Assembly: GCA_037176905.1 (NCBI GenBank)
Contig: JBBBWG010026524.1
Span: forward strand, 1 to 64,000
From: Azolla pinnata
Taxonomy: Eukaryota; Streptophyta; Polypodiopsida; Salviniales; Salviniaceae
DNA: 64,000 bases
Direction of reading: 5' to 3'
Position numbers and translations under genes: made by a program. The notes beneath the pieces are model-generated. The model was not told the DNA's origin and did not search any database. It saw nothing but the letters and a program-made list of their open reading frames with translations. This document shows positions 10,638-24,600 of the stretch, one piece after another; the first letter of the stretch is position 1; the number at the start of each line of letters is the position of its first letter.

Positions 10638-13231
10638 CTAGAAATCCTCGTCGAGCCGAAATACATGATTACTCTCTGAACTGCCCAAATTAGCCATCAC
10701 AGAAGCCTTCTGGTATTCACCCACCCTCTTTTCAAAAAAGTTTGTTTTTCCCCTGCAAATGTAAGATAATTATCTCAATGGATAAATGTGAAAATGGAGA
10801 CAACTGTAAAAATATATGCAGAAAAAGCCATGTGCAAATGCACATGCTTGCAAATTAGTTCATATTTGCAAACATAAGCATTAAAAATATTAGGATGCTT
10901 ACTGAAGAGAAATGAGCTCCATCCAATCAAACGGATTTTGAGCATTATAAATCTTGTCATAGCCCAAAGCAACCTGCACACAAATTAGTCAAGCTTTTAG
11001 TGCCCATTTTGTTCACATGCGGAGCATTCTGTGCATATTGACTAATGCTGATCTGCAAACAAACGGATCAAATCAATTAATCTCAGTGCTGATGATTTTT
11101 CTTAAGGAGAAACCATCCAGCATCATTGTGCTCTTCTGTCTATTTATTTAACACACTAGCTCATGTTTATCTTCAGCCCACATACGATAAATACATACCA
11201 TTAGTCTGTCAGCAACAAAATCAATATACTGGCTCATCAAGGAAGAATTCATTCCTACAAGGTCACATGACAGTGCCTCACAAACAAATTCCCTTTCAAT
11301 TTCAACAGCATCACTCAATATCTCCTTTACTTGTGATTGTGACAGTTTTTTTTCCAGCAGCCTAACAACAGAAATTATGAAGCACAATCAGTACTCATTT
11401 CAATAAAATCAACCACTAAATTAGTTACAATTGTTTTACATCTATGACAAGATGACATACGAGTAAAGAAGACAAGCAAAGTCACAATGTAGGCCTTCAT
11501 CCCTTGAGATCAGTTCATTGGAAAAAGTTAATCCAGGCATCAGACCTCGTTTCTTCAACCAAAAAATGGCACAAAAGCTGGTGAGACAAACAGACAGACT
11601 AGTTAGGTACAATAAAGAATGTATTTTTAGCAATAAGAAAGATACATGCTGATAAATGATTCCAAAATATGGACACAAAATACCTTCCAGAGAAGAAGAT
11701 TCCCTCAACACATGCAAAGGCAACGAGTCGCTCAGCAAATGAACTCTCACTGAGTAAAATCACAAGCAAAAGAAACAAGAAACCAAGCAAATGATGTTAT
11801 GCACATTATCAACTCTTACATACAGATATGTAGAGCACATTGCTAACATCTAGCACAAACCTTCCAATCCAACGAAGTGCCCAATCAGCCTTTTTTGCAA
11901 CACAGGGTACAGTCTCAATAGCATTGAATAACCTCAATTTCTCCTTTTGATCTCGAATGTATGTTTCCAGTAAAAGGCTGTACATCTCTGCACGAAAACA
12001 TTATTAACAATTCAATGGAGATTGGCATCAAGAGATTCATCAATGCAGAAGGCTTTAGCATTGAGGCAAGCGAAAAAAGGAAACCTGAGTGTATGTTTTC
12101 AATAGCAATCTGAAACCCATAGAAGGCTCTAGCCTGGAGGCAAGAAAAATAAGGATGGTCAGACATAGCAGGCATACTAAACATTTACGCATATATAAAA
12201 AAGAATACAAGAGCATTCGGTTAATAACTAATATTTGAATAGCATATACGTGGAATAAGTTGCAGTCACACAAAGATGTCTAATGTATCTACAAAAATGT
12301 GGCCAAAATGCACACGAAAAATCTAATTCTTAGTGCGTCATGACAACAAAATGATGGAATGTATTAAAATAACAAAAGTGCACAAGAAAGATCTGATTTT
12401 TAGTGCACAATGACGATGATATGACTGACTGTATGATAAGACTGCAAAATGCGATACTTGAAGCTTATGCATTCCAAAGAGCAAGTACTATTGTGTACAA
12501 AGAAGTAGTATTCAAAATGTGATCCTTGTAGCATAACGATAATATCAGCTTCATATCAGAATTCTGCAGTCATATTCTCGCAAGCATTAAATCAAGAATA
12601 GGCAATGTGTACACCAAGATCTTGTGCTCATTCACTCCTGTGTTTAACAGGAAAAGGATGTTGAACTGAGGTTGAACCTCACCTCAGGAATCTGGACCTC
12701 CTTCATAAACCTCACACCTAGGTTCTCCAGAACAATGCCATCTGAAGCTGCAAAGAAGGCCAGAACGTGACTGATGAAATGCCTCTCGTCATCACGTAGA
12801 GCTTCCCAGTGTTGGAAATCGCTCGAGAGATCTACTTCTTCAGCTGAACAACAGCGAACCAAATTACATACATCTCAGATTTTGGTAATCAAACAACCGG
12901 TTGTACAACAGGGAATAGATTCCCCCTCGAAAAGAAATATGCGGCACAGTCAGCAAAATTCACATGGAAAGAGGATTAACAGAAAACGAAGAGACCATTG
13001 CAGAAAACGAAGACTGAAGTGGCAGCGAAATGCAAGAAAGAAGATGTGAACGGCAACCGGGGTCAAATTACCTGTCCAGAAGCTAGCTTCCGCCTTCTTA
13101 TACATCTCCCACACGGATGGATATTTGACGGGGAACATACAAAACCTCTGGGGATTCGCTCTCAGGATGGGCTCCTGCTCCTGCTCGGGTTCCATTATCT
13201 TCACCAGCGGCTTCTCGTCGATGCAAGGCAT
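10638..13231 (-). CDS. RNR2: Ribonucleoside-diphosphate reductase small subunit (R2)
   Basis: Minus-strand model: exons 13231-13072, 12843-12683, 12133-12085, 11987-11861, 11749-11684, 11577-11461, 11361-11199, 10973-10903 and 10752-10638, giving 342 residues, the normal plant R2 length. The class Ia R2 di-iron and radical signature is present: Asp in EEVDLSSD, Glu119 and His122 with the radical Tyr126 in ENIHSEMY, Glu in FACVEGIFF, and Glu/His in [11 protein letters not shown]. The C-terminal tail ends [11 protein letters not shown], the peptide that docks on the large subunit. R2 provides the tyrosyl radical for dNTP synthesis in the cytosol during S phase; Arabidopsis TSO2 and RNR2A are homologues. 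The first ATG (13231) gives the MPCIDEKP start typical of the family. All splice borders are GT-AG. The upstream E2F-like cluster fits S-phase control. Confidence 0.97.
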
Positions 13232-13435
13232 ATCCGGCGGACAAGAAAAGGAAGGAGCGACGGGATGGAAGAGGTCAGAAGGTGAATGGGAAGAGAAGCA
13301 GACCTGGAGATGGAAGGATGGGGGGGGGATGTATCGGACGAGAAGCGCAGGCCCTGAGCAGATTGCGGGGGGCAATTCCGGGCCCTGTGGCGGAGGCGGC
13401 GAGACGAGGAGCTCCCGTGCAGGCGGCGGGGGCCG

Positions 13436-13470
13436 AAACCCTAACCCTAATTTCCTGCTAAACCCTAATT
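13436..13470 (-). promoter_or_regulatory. Telo-box motifs upstream of RNR2
   Basis: Three 'ccctaa' units, written on the plus strand as 'aaaccctaaccctaat' and, after a short gap, 'taaaccctaatt'. They lie about 205-240 bp upstream of the RNR2 ATG, probably in the leader or core promoter. Telo-boxes near cell-cycle and translation genes are known in plants; action here is inferred. Confidence 0.5.
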
Positions 13471-13578
13471 CCGGAGCGATGGCGGAGAAGGTCTAATTTT
13501 GGGGCTTCTTTTTTCTTTGTTTTTTCCCCCTTTTTTTTTCCTAAATTGCGGGATAAATAGTTAAATTAAAAATCGGCA

Positions 13579-13660
13579 TTTTGGCGGGAGAATCTGGCGG
13601 GAGAGAATGTGGCGGGAGAATGTGGCGGGAGAGAATGTGGCGGGAGAACTGGTTTGGCGG
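13579..13660 (-). promoter_or_regulatory. E2F-like site cluster upstream of RNR2
   Basis: Six GGCGG cores occur within 82 bp: TTTTGGCGGG at 13579-13588, four 'tggcgggaga' copies near 13595, 13610, 13623 and 13638, and TTTGGCGG at 13653-13660. The first and last match the plant E2F consensus WTTSSCSS; the middle four keep the GGCGGGA core but not the T run. The block lies about 350-430 bp upstream of the RNR2 start codon. E2F control of RNR2 genes is established in plants, so S-phase regulation is a natural inference. Confidence 0.7.
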
Positions 13661-13689
13661 TTGTTTTCGGTTGGACGGTTGGGATTCGC

Positions 13690-13855
13690 CGATAAGATTC
13701 CAAAGAGGCGAAATCTCGTTTTTAATAAGATTCCAGAGAGGAAAGCTCCTTTTGATAAGATTCCAGACAAGAAAACTCGTTTTTAATCAGATTTCGGAGA
13801 GGCAGAAACTCATTTTAATAAGATTCCAGAGAGGAAAAAACCCGTCATTTTCGTT
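13690..13855. repeat. Degenerate tandem repeat, unit about 30-38 bp, distal RNR2 promoter
   Basis: Five imperfect copies of 'aataagattccagagaggaaa' variants joined by 'ctcgttttt'-like segments, starting near 13693, 13723, 13755, 13787 and 13817. It directly abuts the E2F-like cluster on the side away from the gene. No protein is indicated, although open frames cross it. Confidence 0.7.
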
Positions 13856-15665
13856 AAGACTCCCCGAGGAAAACCCTTGGAACTGGCGGGAGATACCGTA
13901 TCGGCCTGAGCTCGATTCGACAGGATTTGATCGGATCGTGCTGGCTTTGATTCGATGTTCGGCTAAGGATTCTCAAAGGAATCCTCTGGAATCGGCGGAG
14001 AGCTCCATCCCCGATGAATGGGTCCAAGCAAGTTGGTTTGATTGATGTGTTTGGTCGATGAATTCCGAGAGAAGAGTGGCAGAAGTTGTTTTGTGCTCTT
14101 CTTTGTCTTGTCAATCATCTACAAGAGCTCGATTCAAATCGATTGGCTGGATTGCGCTGGTCTGGCATTTCGGGGTCGAGGGAAAATTCTGGTTGGAGGA
14201 ACCCTAACTAAAACTAGTAGAAGCTGTTGTTACTCCTCTTCAAGGGTGCACAAATTGATGGATTGTTTGGATTCATGTCGGCTTGATGTCTTTAGCCACA
14301 AATGTCTGGGGGAACCCTAAAATTATGAAATGGTGCTGCGTATTCTGTCTTGTTTGCAACTTGATCCAACAAAACTGCTTATTTTGCCTGTTCGATGGGG
14401 CCACACAAATTTATGATAGATTCAAACCTTTTTGCTATTTCAATTCTATTGTTTGATCACCATTCAACTCAACTGATCATGGTTTGGTTAATTAGTTGCT
14501 TTGATTTACTGATATATCAATTTACTGAGAATCAGCATCAAGGGATAATTATTTCAAATTGCAGGCGTCAGACTGTAATTATAGACATTGTTCAACAAAC
14601 AAGGAATTGCTCTGAAAATAAGTAACTGTACATAATCATGAGAATAGCATTGTAATTGAACACACAATTTGTAGGCTTAACCAGATTAATCCTCAAATGA
14701 GCGTAATAATCAACCACAACACCTCGAAAACCCAACATGCAATAGAACTGTAAGCAAAGATTGACAAGGGTGAAATGTTTGGAGCAACCATTTGCTTGAT
14801 GATCTTGGTTATTGTTTCACAACACTGATCATCAAACAGAGGCCAAATACAGGCAAGATGTTGCCAGAATTTTGACCATAGAGCTTGCACAATAGCACAC
14901 TTATGATGGGAGTACAATACAGTGGATTGTGGGCAAATTTTATGCAGTACAAATCCGGATCGACAGCATGAAGATGAACCTCCAATGTCAACAAAATACC
15001 AGGTGTATGTAACATACCTCCATTTTATGCAGTCCAAATGGAGCAACATGCATTGATTTATTTATTTATATCAGGAGTATGGAACATACCTTCATTCAAT
15101 TCAATATCTGCAACTCATATAGGCTTCTGTTGACCAGAAAATACACAGCATCACAAAATCACCTTCTGCAGTAATTGAACTGTATTTGTAATTATTATGC
15201 TTTTTGTTCCCGCAGCATATGCACAATCTTCTTCTTGCTTAAAATCATCCAAAAATCTGGGAGAGAGTTGGTACATGATTCTTCTATCACTGATCCCATA
15301 GGGAGATTATTACAATGCAAAAATAAAAATAAAGGCAGGAACACGGCTTCAGAACGATATATATGTATGTATATATACAGGGAAGGCTGAGAGAAGAATG
15401 AAATTCTGGGGTGTGTTACCACTATATATATCTATGCATCGAGAATAGATATGGACTGAGCATGTGATACATGCTCTTTGAGTTACAAGCTGAACATTAC
15501 AAGAAGAATTTATGTAGACAAAAAGCATGGAGAAGACATTGCATGAATAGAACCTAAGGTGTAAGTAAGGAAAAAGCCTTTCTTGGCATCTCCGGTTGAG
15601 CAACTGGGAAATCACCATATACTCTCATAATGTATACAACAAAGGAAAGAGAGGGGGAGAGCACC
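13856..15665. other. Spacer between RNR2 promoter and SUVR5 3' end
   Basis: Moderately AT-rich sequence with no recognised gene. It should include the distal RNR2 promoter and the SUVR5 3' UTR. A short 'tatatatatgtatgtatatatac' type tract lies near 15357-15379. Open frames here have no known domain and were not annotated. Confidence 0.5.
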
Positions 15666-18600
15666 TCAATAGAGCCTCCCACGACAGTCCTTTGCACCAC
15701 AGTGGCATGGGCAGCCTCTCCCAGGCAACAGTTTATAGCGATAATCGTATGCCAACTCCTCGCCAATATTGATCTAGAATAACAAGGGTATTGTTTGAGA
15801 TAATATTAAACGACAAACAACCCTGTCACACGACATAACATTCATAATATGAAATATTTTACCATGTACAGTTGAATGAAACTCAAGGAGTTGGCATTAA
15901 GAACTGATGAAACATTAATAAACACTCAATACAAGGATATATTGCATGACTTGTAATAGACTATGCTTGTATGGCTAGTTTAATGGTGTAACATTGAAGT
16001 CGGACAATCAAAATCTTTGTTTAGTCTGCAAATAGTTCTTGTGACCACAACCAATGATATGAGCAATCACATTTCAATGAATTGAACTCTAGAAATATGC
16101 TCACCAATCCAAGTGTTCAAAAACAATAAGTGAACAAAATTTGAAACAAATCTCTACTTACATCACGATTGGCATATAGACCGATGTGAGCAAGTTGACA
16201 ATCCATACTCTCCACAAGTACTTGATAATTCACCAGATTTGGAGAGCAGCTGAGGAAGAGTACAGCATTAAACCAACAAATACAACAAGAAGCCTATGTA
16301 GTTCATCATGGAATCATGTGAATTACCTGTGGTTGATGAACCGAGCAACGTTGCCAGACTTGGTCGCATCAATGACAAATGGTTTTGGCCTTCCTCGACG
16401 GCCCATGTGAATATGAGCATCAATATCATACAGGTAGCTGCACCCTTCTTTATCGTACCTTGTTTGTTCAGAAAAAGTTTCAGATAAGTCTTATTTTCAA
16501 GTTTCTAACCAGTTGAATGAGAGGGTACACCTAGACCCAGGCACATGTTCCTAGATCTTGGACTTTCGGGAGATGGAAATAACCAACCAGGAAAAAAAGA
16601 GATCCTTTCAGATTATGAACCCAAAAGATACATTCATCTGTAAAACTAATTCATTGTTTAAGTGTTTAAGGATTGGCCTTCAGCATCATTCATATAAATA
16701 GAGCTTAATTTATACCTCTCGCCTCTTCGATTTGCCTCAAAATCATCAAGAACTTCCCCGATGTATTCACACACAAAAGTTCCCCGAGGAATATACTGTG
16801 CAGCCCTCACCGCCCATCCCTACAATCAAGAAATGTTGAGATGATAGCAATCACGATACGGAAGCAGAATAAAGTGGGATTTCAATGACCTTGTGCCTGG
16901 TCTTATAAACTTCCAATTTCACTTGCACACCCTTTTGTAATACCCGATTTTGGCAAAGTTCACTGCAATTACATAGAGAATTGCATTCATAGACCAAATA
17001 TCCTTCCTGCAATTCAAGAATAAAACTAGGAAGAATGACTATATGCACAAATTGAACATCTTGGTTCATAAGATTTAGTTTCAATCTACCTGTAAAATGA
17101 TGCAGCCCTTGTCATCATATGGGAACCTCTGGGCCATGGGTCTCCCAAATATATCCTCTGCATCAGTATAATCATTGTCAAACAGGTACACATGCTCACA
17201 TGTAGTAGGCAGACACTGATGTTCTTGACAGCTACAACCCAAGCGTGAGCTCTGCGCTGATAAAATTTGTACTTAGTTATCTCAATCTTGGTTATTCAAA
17301 ACAAAACATAGTCTAAAAAATATGCAAACCTCCGTGTCAATCTCCAACGATGGATCTAGTGTCCTTTTGGTGACATAAGAGAAATGAAGCCAAGGTGTGA
17401 GTGTCTCTAAGTGGTTACTTGGATTCTCCAGGCATATGGAGCATTTGCATTCTCCCATGACATCTTTATCCAGAACACATGGAATTGGCATCCTCTCCTT
17501 CCCAAAACTTAGATCCTCGCAAAGGATCATTTTACTGCAAGAATTGTCAGTTATGGTTGTGGCAGTAACAGTCGTAAATACCACATGACTTTCATCTAAC
17601 ATAATGTTGCTGCTTGTCAAAGCTGACACATAGTCTGTAAGCACAGAATTAAATTGTGGTTGTCGTGGCAATGACTTAGCATTTGATAAACCTTCAACAC
17701 TTGTTTTTATATCTGTTGATAAGGACACTTCTTTGCAGCCATTAGGGCAAAGATATCCCTCCCAATCAAACTGCAGTGATACATTCGCATTGCTGCAGAG
17801 TTGTGCTGTTTTCAAAGCCAAACCCTCTGGCAAAGAAGCATACTTTTTCTTCAGAACACTATAAAGCTGGTTCTTACAGCAGGACAATCTTGCAACTGTA
17901 AGGATATCTTCAGTACTCGGGAAACTTTCAAACTTCGCACCAGTATGCCCCATTATCTCTTCTATACTCCAGTTCCTAACACTCTGCTCTGTTATTTGTG
18001 TCTCAGCATTAACTTTTGGGAGAGGGGCCCTTCGTACATTAAGTTTTTGGGCCTTCTTTTTCTTTTCTTTTTCCAATCCTACAAATGGTTTCACCTGTTC
18101 GGATAATCCCATGGGAAACGTCATTTCATTCAAATGTATAGACTGGGTAGGTTTGTGGTGAGCTTGATGATGCCGTCCCAAATCTGGAAGGTGGGGGAAC
18201 TTAAGACCACAAATTTTGCATTTGTATCTCATTTCTGTGGTATCAGAAGGCGTTTCCATAGCTCCTGTAATGGCAGTGACCTTATTCTCTTCTTGTACTA
18301 TGGTTATATCCTTCTTCAGTTCATGAGAAATACCAGTGCCTCTATTCTCTTCACGAGCAATACTAGGGCCCTTATTCACTTCATGAGCAGTAGTAGGGCC
18401 CTTGTTCTCTTCCTGAACAACAGCAGGGACCTTGGTCTCTTCACGAACATTAGCTGGGTTCCTATTCTGATCACGAGCAACAGTAGCATCCTTTTCGTGA
18501 GTAATAGCAGTGTCTTTATCCTCATTGAGACTAGTTGCAGTGTCCTTACTCTCTTTGTAACCAATGGCAGTGCCCTTACTCTCTTCATGCGCTATGGTCA

Positions 18601-21600
18601 TGTCTTTATTGTCGCTAGGACGAATTTCCACATGTTTCTCAACTGTTGCATTTACGGATTCCGATCCTGATGCCTGTGATTGGACTGGCCTGTGCATAAA
18701 CGTTGCAGAAGAATCTGCCACAGGCCAGAAGGCACAAAGTTGATCAGGATGACTACGAACCACATGTTTCCACAGGTCTTCAAAATGTAGAAACTGGGCA
18801 TTGCAAATGATACAGGGAGCTAGAAGAGATGGCTTGGTTTGGTTGACCATGTCAGCATGGCGTGCATTTCTGTGCCTATACAACGCTTTCTTATTTGTGA
18901 ATGGATGATTACAAAACTGGCAAGTATAGCCTCTAAAATACTGTTGTGCTTCTTTCTTATGATAACATCGCCAATGTTCACTTAATGAAACAAGATCAGC
19001 AAATTCTTGAGCACAAAGCTTGCATCTATACCTTGAAATGCGATCATTAGGTGCCGCATCAACTTCCTTCAGCAACTCCATGTTTGAGAGACACTCAATA
19101 GCCTTAACTCCATCCGGCAGAATAGGAACGATAGAGTTCTGGACTTGCAAGTCATTTTCGTCCTCCAAGATTTTTTTCAAGTTCTCCATTTCACCAGTTA
19201 CGATTTCATACAATGACTCCAATGCTTTCAAATTTCCAGAAACTTCCTTGAAAACCGTGTCAGTGATCAGCTGCTTGGATTTTGTACGCTGGCTACTTTC
19301 ACCTTCCTCGTTAGACAGCCGAGCTCGCACGTATTCATGGACAATATCCTTCAGACGTGAGATTTTAAATTCCTCCTTTCGACTTAGAATTCTGCTAGAA
19401 GCATCTTTAAAGACTGATTTTTCTTGTCCCCTATTAGCATAAGGTGATAAGCCTGGTACATGCTTCTCGCAGAATGGGAATCCTGGCTTCGCACGGTGAG
19501 AACATCGAACACCACTACCACACAAACCAATGCATTGTGTTGGATCGCCACTACGGGCAACCTTTGACATTTCATGCAGCGATGAACTAGATTCTCCAAC
19601 ATCAGCTTGTTCAATTTTCTGTTTCTTGCTGGAAATATTCTGTTCTGATGGGGTAACAATCGTGGATTTTGTGATAGCAGCTAAAGAGAGTATCACAGTT
19701 TTCTCGCTATCATTTAACACAGGTTCCTTGATACCTCGTAGCATGTGCTTCAAACAGAAAACAGAGCCATTCCTTGCCTTATGAGCACACCTTTTACCGT
19801 ATTTTGTCAGCCCACTGCAAGCCATTCCACGTGGGTCATCCTCATTAGAATCGGAGATTGGGAGCTTACATTTCTTCTGCTCATTAGTATTACGTTCTTG
19901 CTCCTTGTAACTGGAGGGAAGATGCATACAACAATATACAGATCCTTCTTTAGGATACCTGTTGCACTGCCTGCCCTTTCTGTCAGAAAATGCCAAGCAT
20001 TGAGATGATCTCCGTATATTTTTGGCCTCATGAATACTTGTGTCATTAGTGGACTTCAAGCCTGAGATTGGGGTCTTGGAAATTGCATCCGACGAGGATG
20101 ATACACCATTTTTCCCAGTTTCCGGCTGCACTGGAGAGGTTTTCAATGGATAACCTGAATACAACACCAAGCTCTGCTCAACTTTCATTCGCTTGCTGTC
20201 TTGTTCAGACTCTTTATCACCTGACTCGTTCCTCTCAGGTGAACAATCTGACGCATCAAATGTCCTCCGATTGCCTGTAACACTGAAAGATGAACGATCT
20301 CCATTTTCTTTATTAGAGGCATCATGCTGCATACCGATCTGGGACTCCACAATGCCAGATTCAGATACAACTATCACAGATTTCTCAGTGGCCTTTCTGC
20401 CAAGGTTATTCAAGTCTCGCAACATGTGTTTTAAACAGAAAACTGAGCCATTCCTCGCCTTATGGCTGCATCTTTTTCCATACTTAGTCACACCACTGCA
20501 TAACACTCCATTTGCATGAGCCTCACCTGAGTGGGCAATGGGACGCTGGCCTTTCTTCTGTTCTGTGGCTGGCGTTGATCCCTCCTTATCACTGGAAGGC
20601 TCATGCATACAGCAGTACACAGATCCCTCTTTAGGATATCTGTTGCACTGTCTGCCCTTTCGGCTAGAGAACGCTAAGCATTGAGATGACCTACGTATAG
20701 TCTTGGTGTCAGAAACTCCACTATGTGAGTTAGCTGTCACATCTGATTGGGATGATATCTCAAGGTTTTTCCTGGGTTCAAGCTTCGCTGACATCCCATG
20801 ATCCAATTTCAACTGTCTTCCATATTGTTCTGATTCCACATTGCCTACATCTGATGCATCAAATTTCCTTCGATGGCCAGTAACATTGGAAGTGGAATAC
20901 CATGTCTTTCCTCGATTTGACAAATCATGCTGGAAATTTTCCGTCAATGACTTCCATTCAGAACCTATGTTTTCTGCCTCTATGCCATCCCAAAGTTTAC
21001 TCACTTGCTTCCAGCATATTGCACCCTTCAACTCCTATTTTTGAGACCAGAAATGTTAGAAGTTCAAACACAAATTCTGGAGCATGATATAACCAACGGT
21101 CAGTTCTTACCTTGATGAGTATCTCTAAGGATCCAGCTGTACCTGCGTTCCTACATTTGTATTCCCACTCTACACTACATGTACCGATCCAATCTTCTTT
21201 GATCAAGGATGGTAAGATTATCTGAGGTAAAAAGAACGTCCATAAAGTCAAATTTAAGTCCAGAAGAAGATACACTAGAACTTCTTGAAGAAATATAAGC
21301 AGCTCTAGCATGGTAATAAAATACTAAAATATGTAGCACCTATATTCAGATACCATCGACCAAATAAAACATAGTAAATATAATTTCAAATCTCTGATGC
21401 TGTGTAAAGAGACTTTGTATGCTTTTATGGGACACCACTGGAAGTAGATCATTCCAACTGCTCGTGTTAATAATCTTTTTAACACTCTTCTCCTCCCCTT
21501 GAGCAGAGGTGGAGTCAATATGGTTTTGAGCTTGAATCTGATTGGCCCCAGTGAAGAAGCCAATGATCTGTCACTGCATGCATCATATAGAGGTCGGTTA

Positions 21601-24600
21601 AGCTCTCGTGGAGAGATTTTCTCCAACTACACAAAAATGCAGTAGATGGGAGGCCCCATTCCTTCAGCACCACCAGAAGCACAGTTGAGCATCAGTACAA
21701 CCTCTGCGGTAGAACAACAAATGTAATGTTCTTTGCACCTCAGCTCTATGTGAAAGATTCCACATTCCTATCCTCCGAAATATATCATTGGATTATCCAC
21801 TCTAAGTATTGGGCCAATGGAATAGATGAAAAATTATGAAGCATGCCATCTTCTGTGCCATACATTAATGTTCTCTATAAATGCCCTTCATATCGAGCTC
21901 CAATTAAAAAAGCAGGCACTATATTGAAGAGGCCGTGATAATGAGAAGATGGAAAGCTATGCATTCTCCAGATGCACAGCTCTATCAAGGTTCTATACAG
22001 AGATGAATAAACAAGCGGGAAGAAAATATGATAAAAGTCTACATTCCAAATAACAGCTCACATCAGTCTAGGACAACACATCCAAATGCTTACACTTTTA
22101 AGGTTCACCAACGTGGTACCAAGCTCTTGATATGTGGCAGATTTTGCAGTTGAATTTGCAAATTCCTTCCAAAAGTTCACATTACGAGCAACCTCCTCCA
22201 CAGCCTGAGAAAAACAATTTTGTAAGATTGAAATGGAGCTGGCACACCTGAAAAAGACTGGGGATTTTTTTGTTTTAGCACTTAATTTCAATATCTTAAC
22301 TGTTATAGGAAGCTGATCACTAATATCCAGCATCAAGGCGGTAATCTTGTGAAACATGTATGCTTTCGCTGCATTCAAATCAAGAACCGACTGTCGACCA
22401 CTTTCATGTGATCCATGAGACAGAGGCTCAGGATTTTCTGCAATAGAACAAGCAAGTTGCCAATCTGTCCACACAAATGATCGGTTACTTGGGAAGAACA
22501 CCACAATGTAGGACTTCCTTCCATATGTGGGCATTGCCTTGACAGTCTGGGCAGGACAGTCTTCTAAACAGCACTGTATACCTGCTTGCCACTTCCCCCT
22601 CCACTGCAGCAATCACAATGTGTAGACAGATGTCACAACGTTGAAAAGAACATAAAATCAACCATGCATGATAAAACGATTCCTTCAAGACATATATCAG
22701 TAACTTCAAAACTAAAATCCAAGATTTTTTTTTTGCAAGCCCATCAACACATTTCAGGCATAATGAAGAGAACCTTATATTTATTCAGAAAGTATTGCAT
22801 CATTATAATCCTCAAAAATCAGAATTATACTCAATCCTTCATGTAGTTTGGACAATTAAAATCTTTTCCTTCACATTTACCTCAAGATAACGGATCAACA
22901 TTCACGAACGTAACGAGATATACTATCACAATGCAGCCATAGAGGCAGAATGTTTTACAAAAGTCCAAGTTTGACTCAAAGATAGAACTTTTTAGAGACA
23001 AATAATATAATGTAGGACATTGCAGAGTAGAACTGCACCACAAAATTCACAACAAAATTTTGTTGACTCTTCATTTTTTCTTCAGTCAACTACCCCCTCT
23101 ATCTTGTTTCAACTTTTTTGAGGGTATGAAATTCTTGCTATGGTTCCTAAACACCAGTGTTTTCCTCGGTCTGTAACTAATTTCCAACATGAGCAGGATC
23201 ACAATTCACGTCCACAGACTCAATAGCCTAAGAAATTAAAGGTATGAAAATTCGCGTCCACAGAAAAATGACATTACTAGTGCCTACCCCACATTGTTGG
23301 GAGGTGCGTTTTCACTGTAAGAACCAAACGTATTATTTGGGACTGGAGAACCTAGGAATTTCGTACTTCTTTATAAGGAGATAATGCATATCTCCAGAAG
23401 CTATTGAAAAGCTAGCCGAGGTGTGTAATAAGATGATCATGCATGTAAGCATCTGATTTTTATCTAAACAATTTGCAATTTCTATCTGCTATTGCAATTC
23501 ATCAAGAAAATTCTGATCAGTGATCTTATGATCCATCTCTTTGAGTGCAAATAATCTGCAGCGTCCATTAGAAGCTTTAATCAATGATGTCCAAAATGTA
23601 TATTAATGTGCAGTAACCACATTTGGGAGGGCAGAAAGTTGAGCATGTCACCATCTTCTACAAGTGGCGAGGTAGTAAGCCCATTGAGTAGGACTACAAA
23701 GAAAAACTGGATCTTTTAAATCGCTCAAACCGGTTATATTGTTCTTAGCCTCATTTTGCATTAAACTGTATTTATATGTTATAAACAGAACCAGACTTCT
23801 GATGCTTCAAAGATCAACCTCTTGGAGCACAAAAACAAAATTGGCCTCAAGTGCGCAATACTAACCCAAGAGGAAATTCCATTCCTCAAGACAAGCATTT
23901 CTTCCGAGAGAAGGGGATTCAAGACACTTGCACCTTTTTCTGCATAAGCCTGGTGATGCATGCCAAGTCCATGGCAGTCTTTAACCCGTATGAATATTGA
24001 AATCCTTCCATAGATTTGGATCACAAATGGAGTAGTATGATCTTTTCAAATTGTGGAATTTCCTCAATAATCATTTCTTCTTCATTCACCATGTTCAAAC
24101 ACTTTTTCCCAGATAGCTATCAAGGCCGTTCGAAGAGAACATCACAGAATATAGTGATTTGAATATACATGATTACGCGCACACATACAAAAACAGAGCC
24201 TAAATTACCAAACTTGGGCAGAAAAAAACAAAGATCAATGAATTAATTTTAACAACGGTTTAAACATGACCGATGTAAGCCACAGGAAGACTTAAGCATC
24301 ACATTTATAGCAGAAGGATGTGAGATCTACCATCAAGGTGGTTATACTGATGTTAAACTGCCATTAGCAAAAGGGAAAAAATTATTGTTTGCATATATAT
24401 ATATATATATATATATGGGTGTAATACCTTGATCCATAGAGGAGATTTTCCTTCTTCGAGACCTCGAAATAGAGACTCGTCTGCTTGAGCATTCGAGAAT
24501 GTAGAAGAATCAACTTCCTCTTTAGAATTTAAGACGGAAGAATCACCTGTAATCGTTATTTCATCATCATCATCTTCTTCTTCTCCTTCTTTATATTCTT

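Noticed and set aside
13581-14320. Open frames of 150 and 92 codons over the RNR2 distal promoter
   Set aside because: They run through tandem repeats and promoter-like DNA, and no domain is seen.
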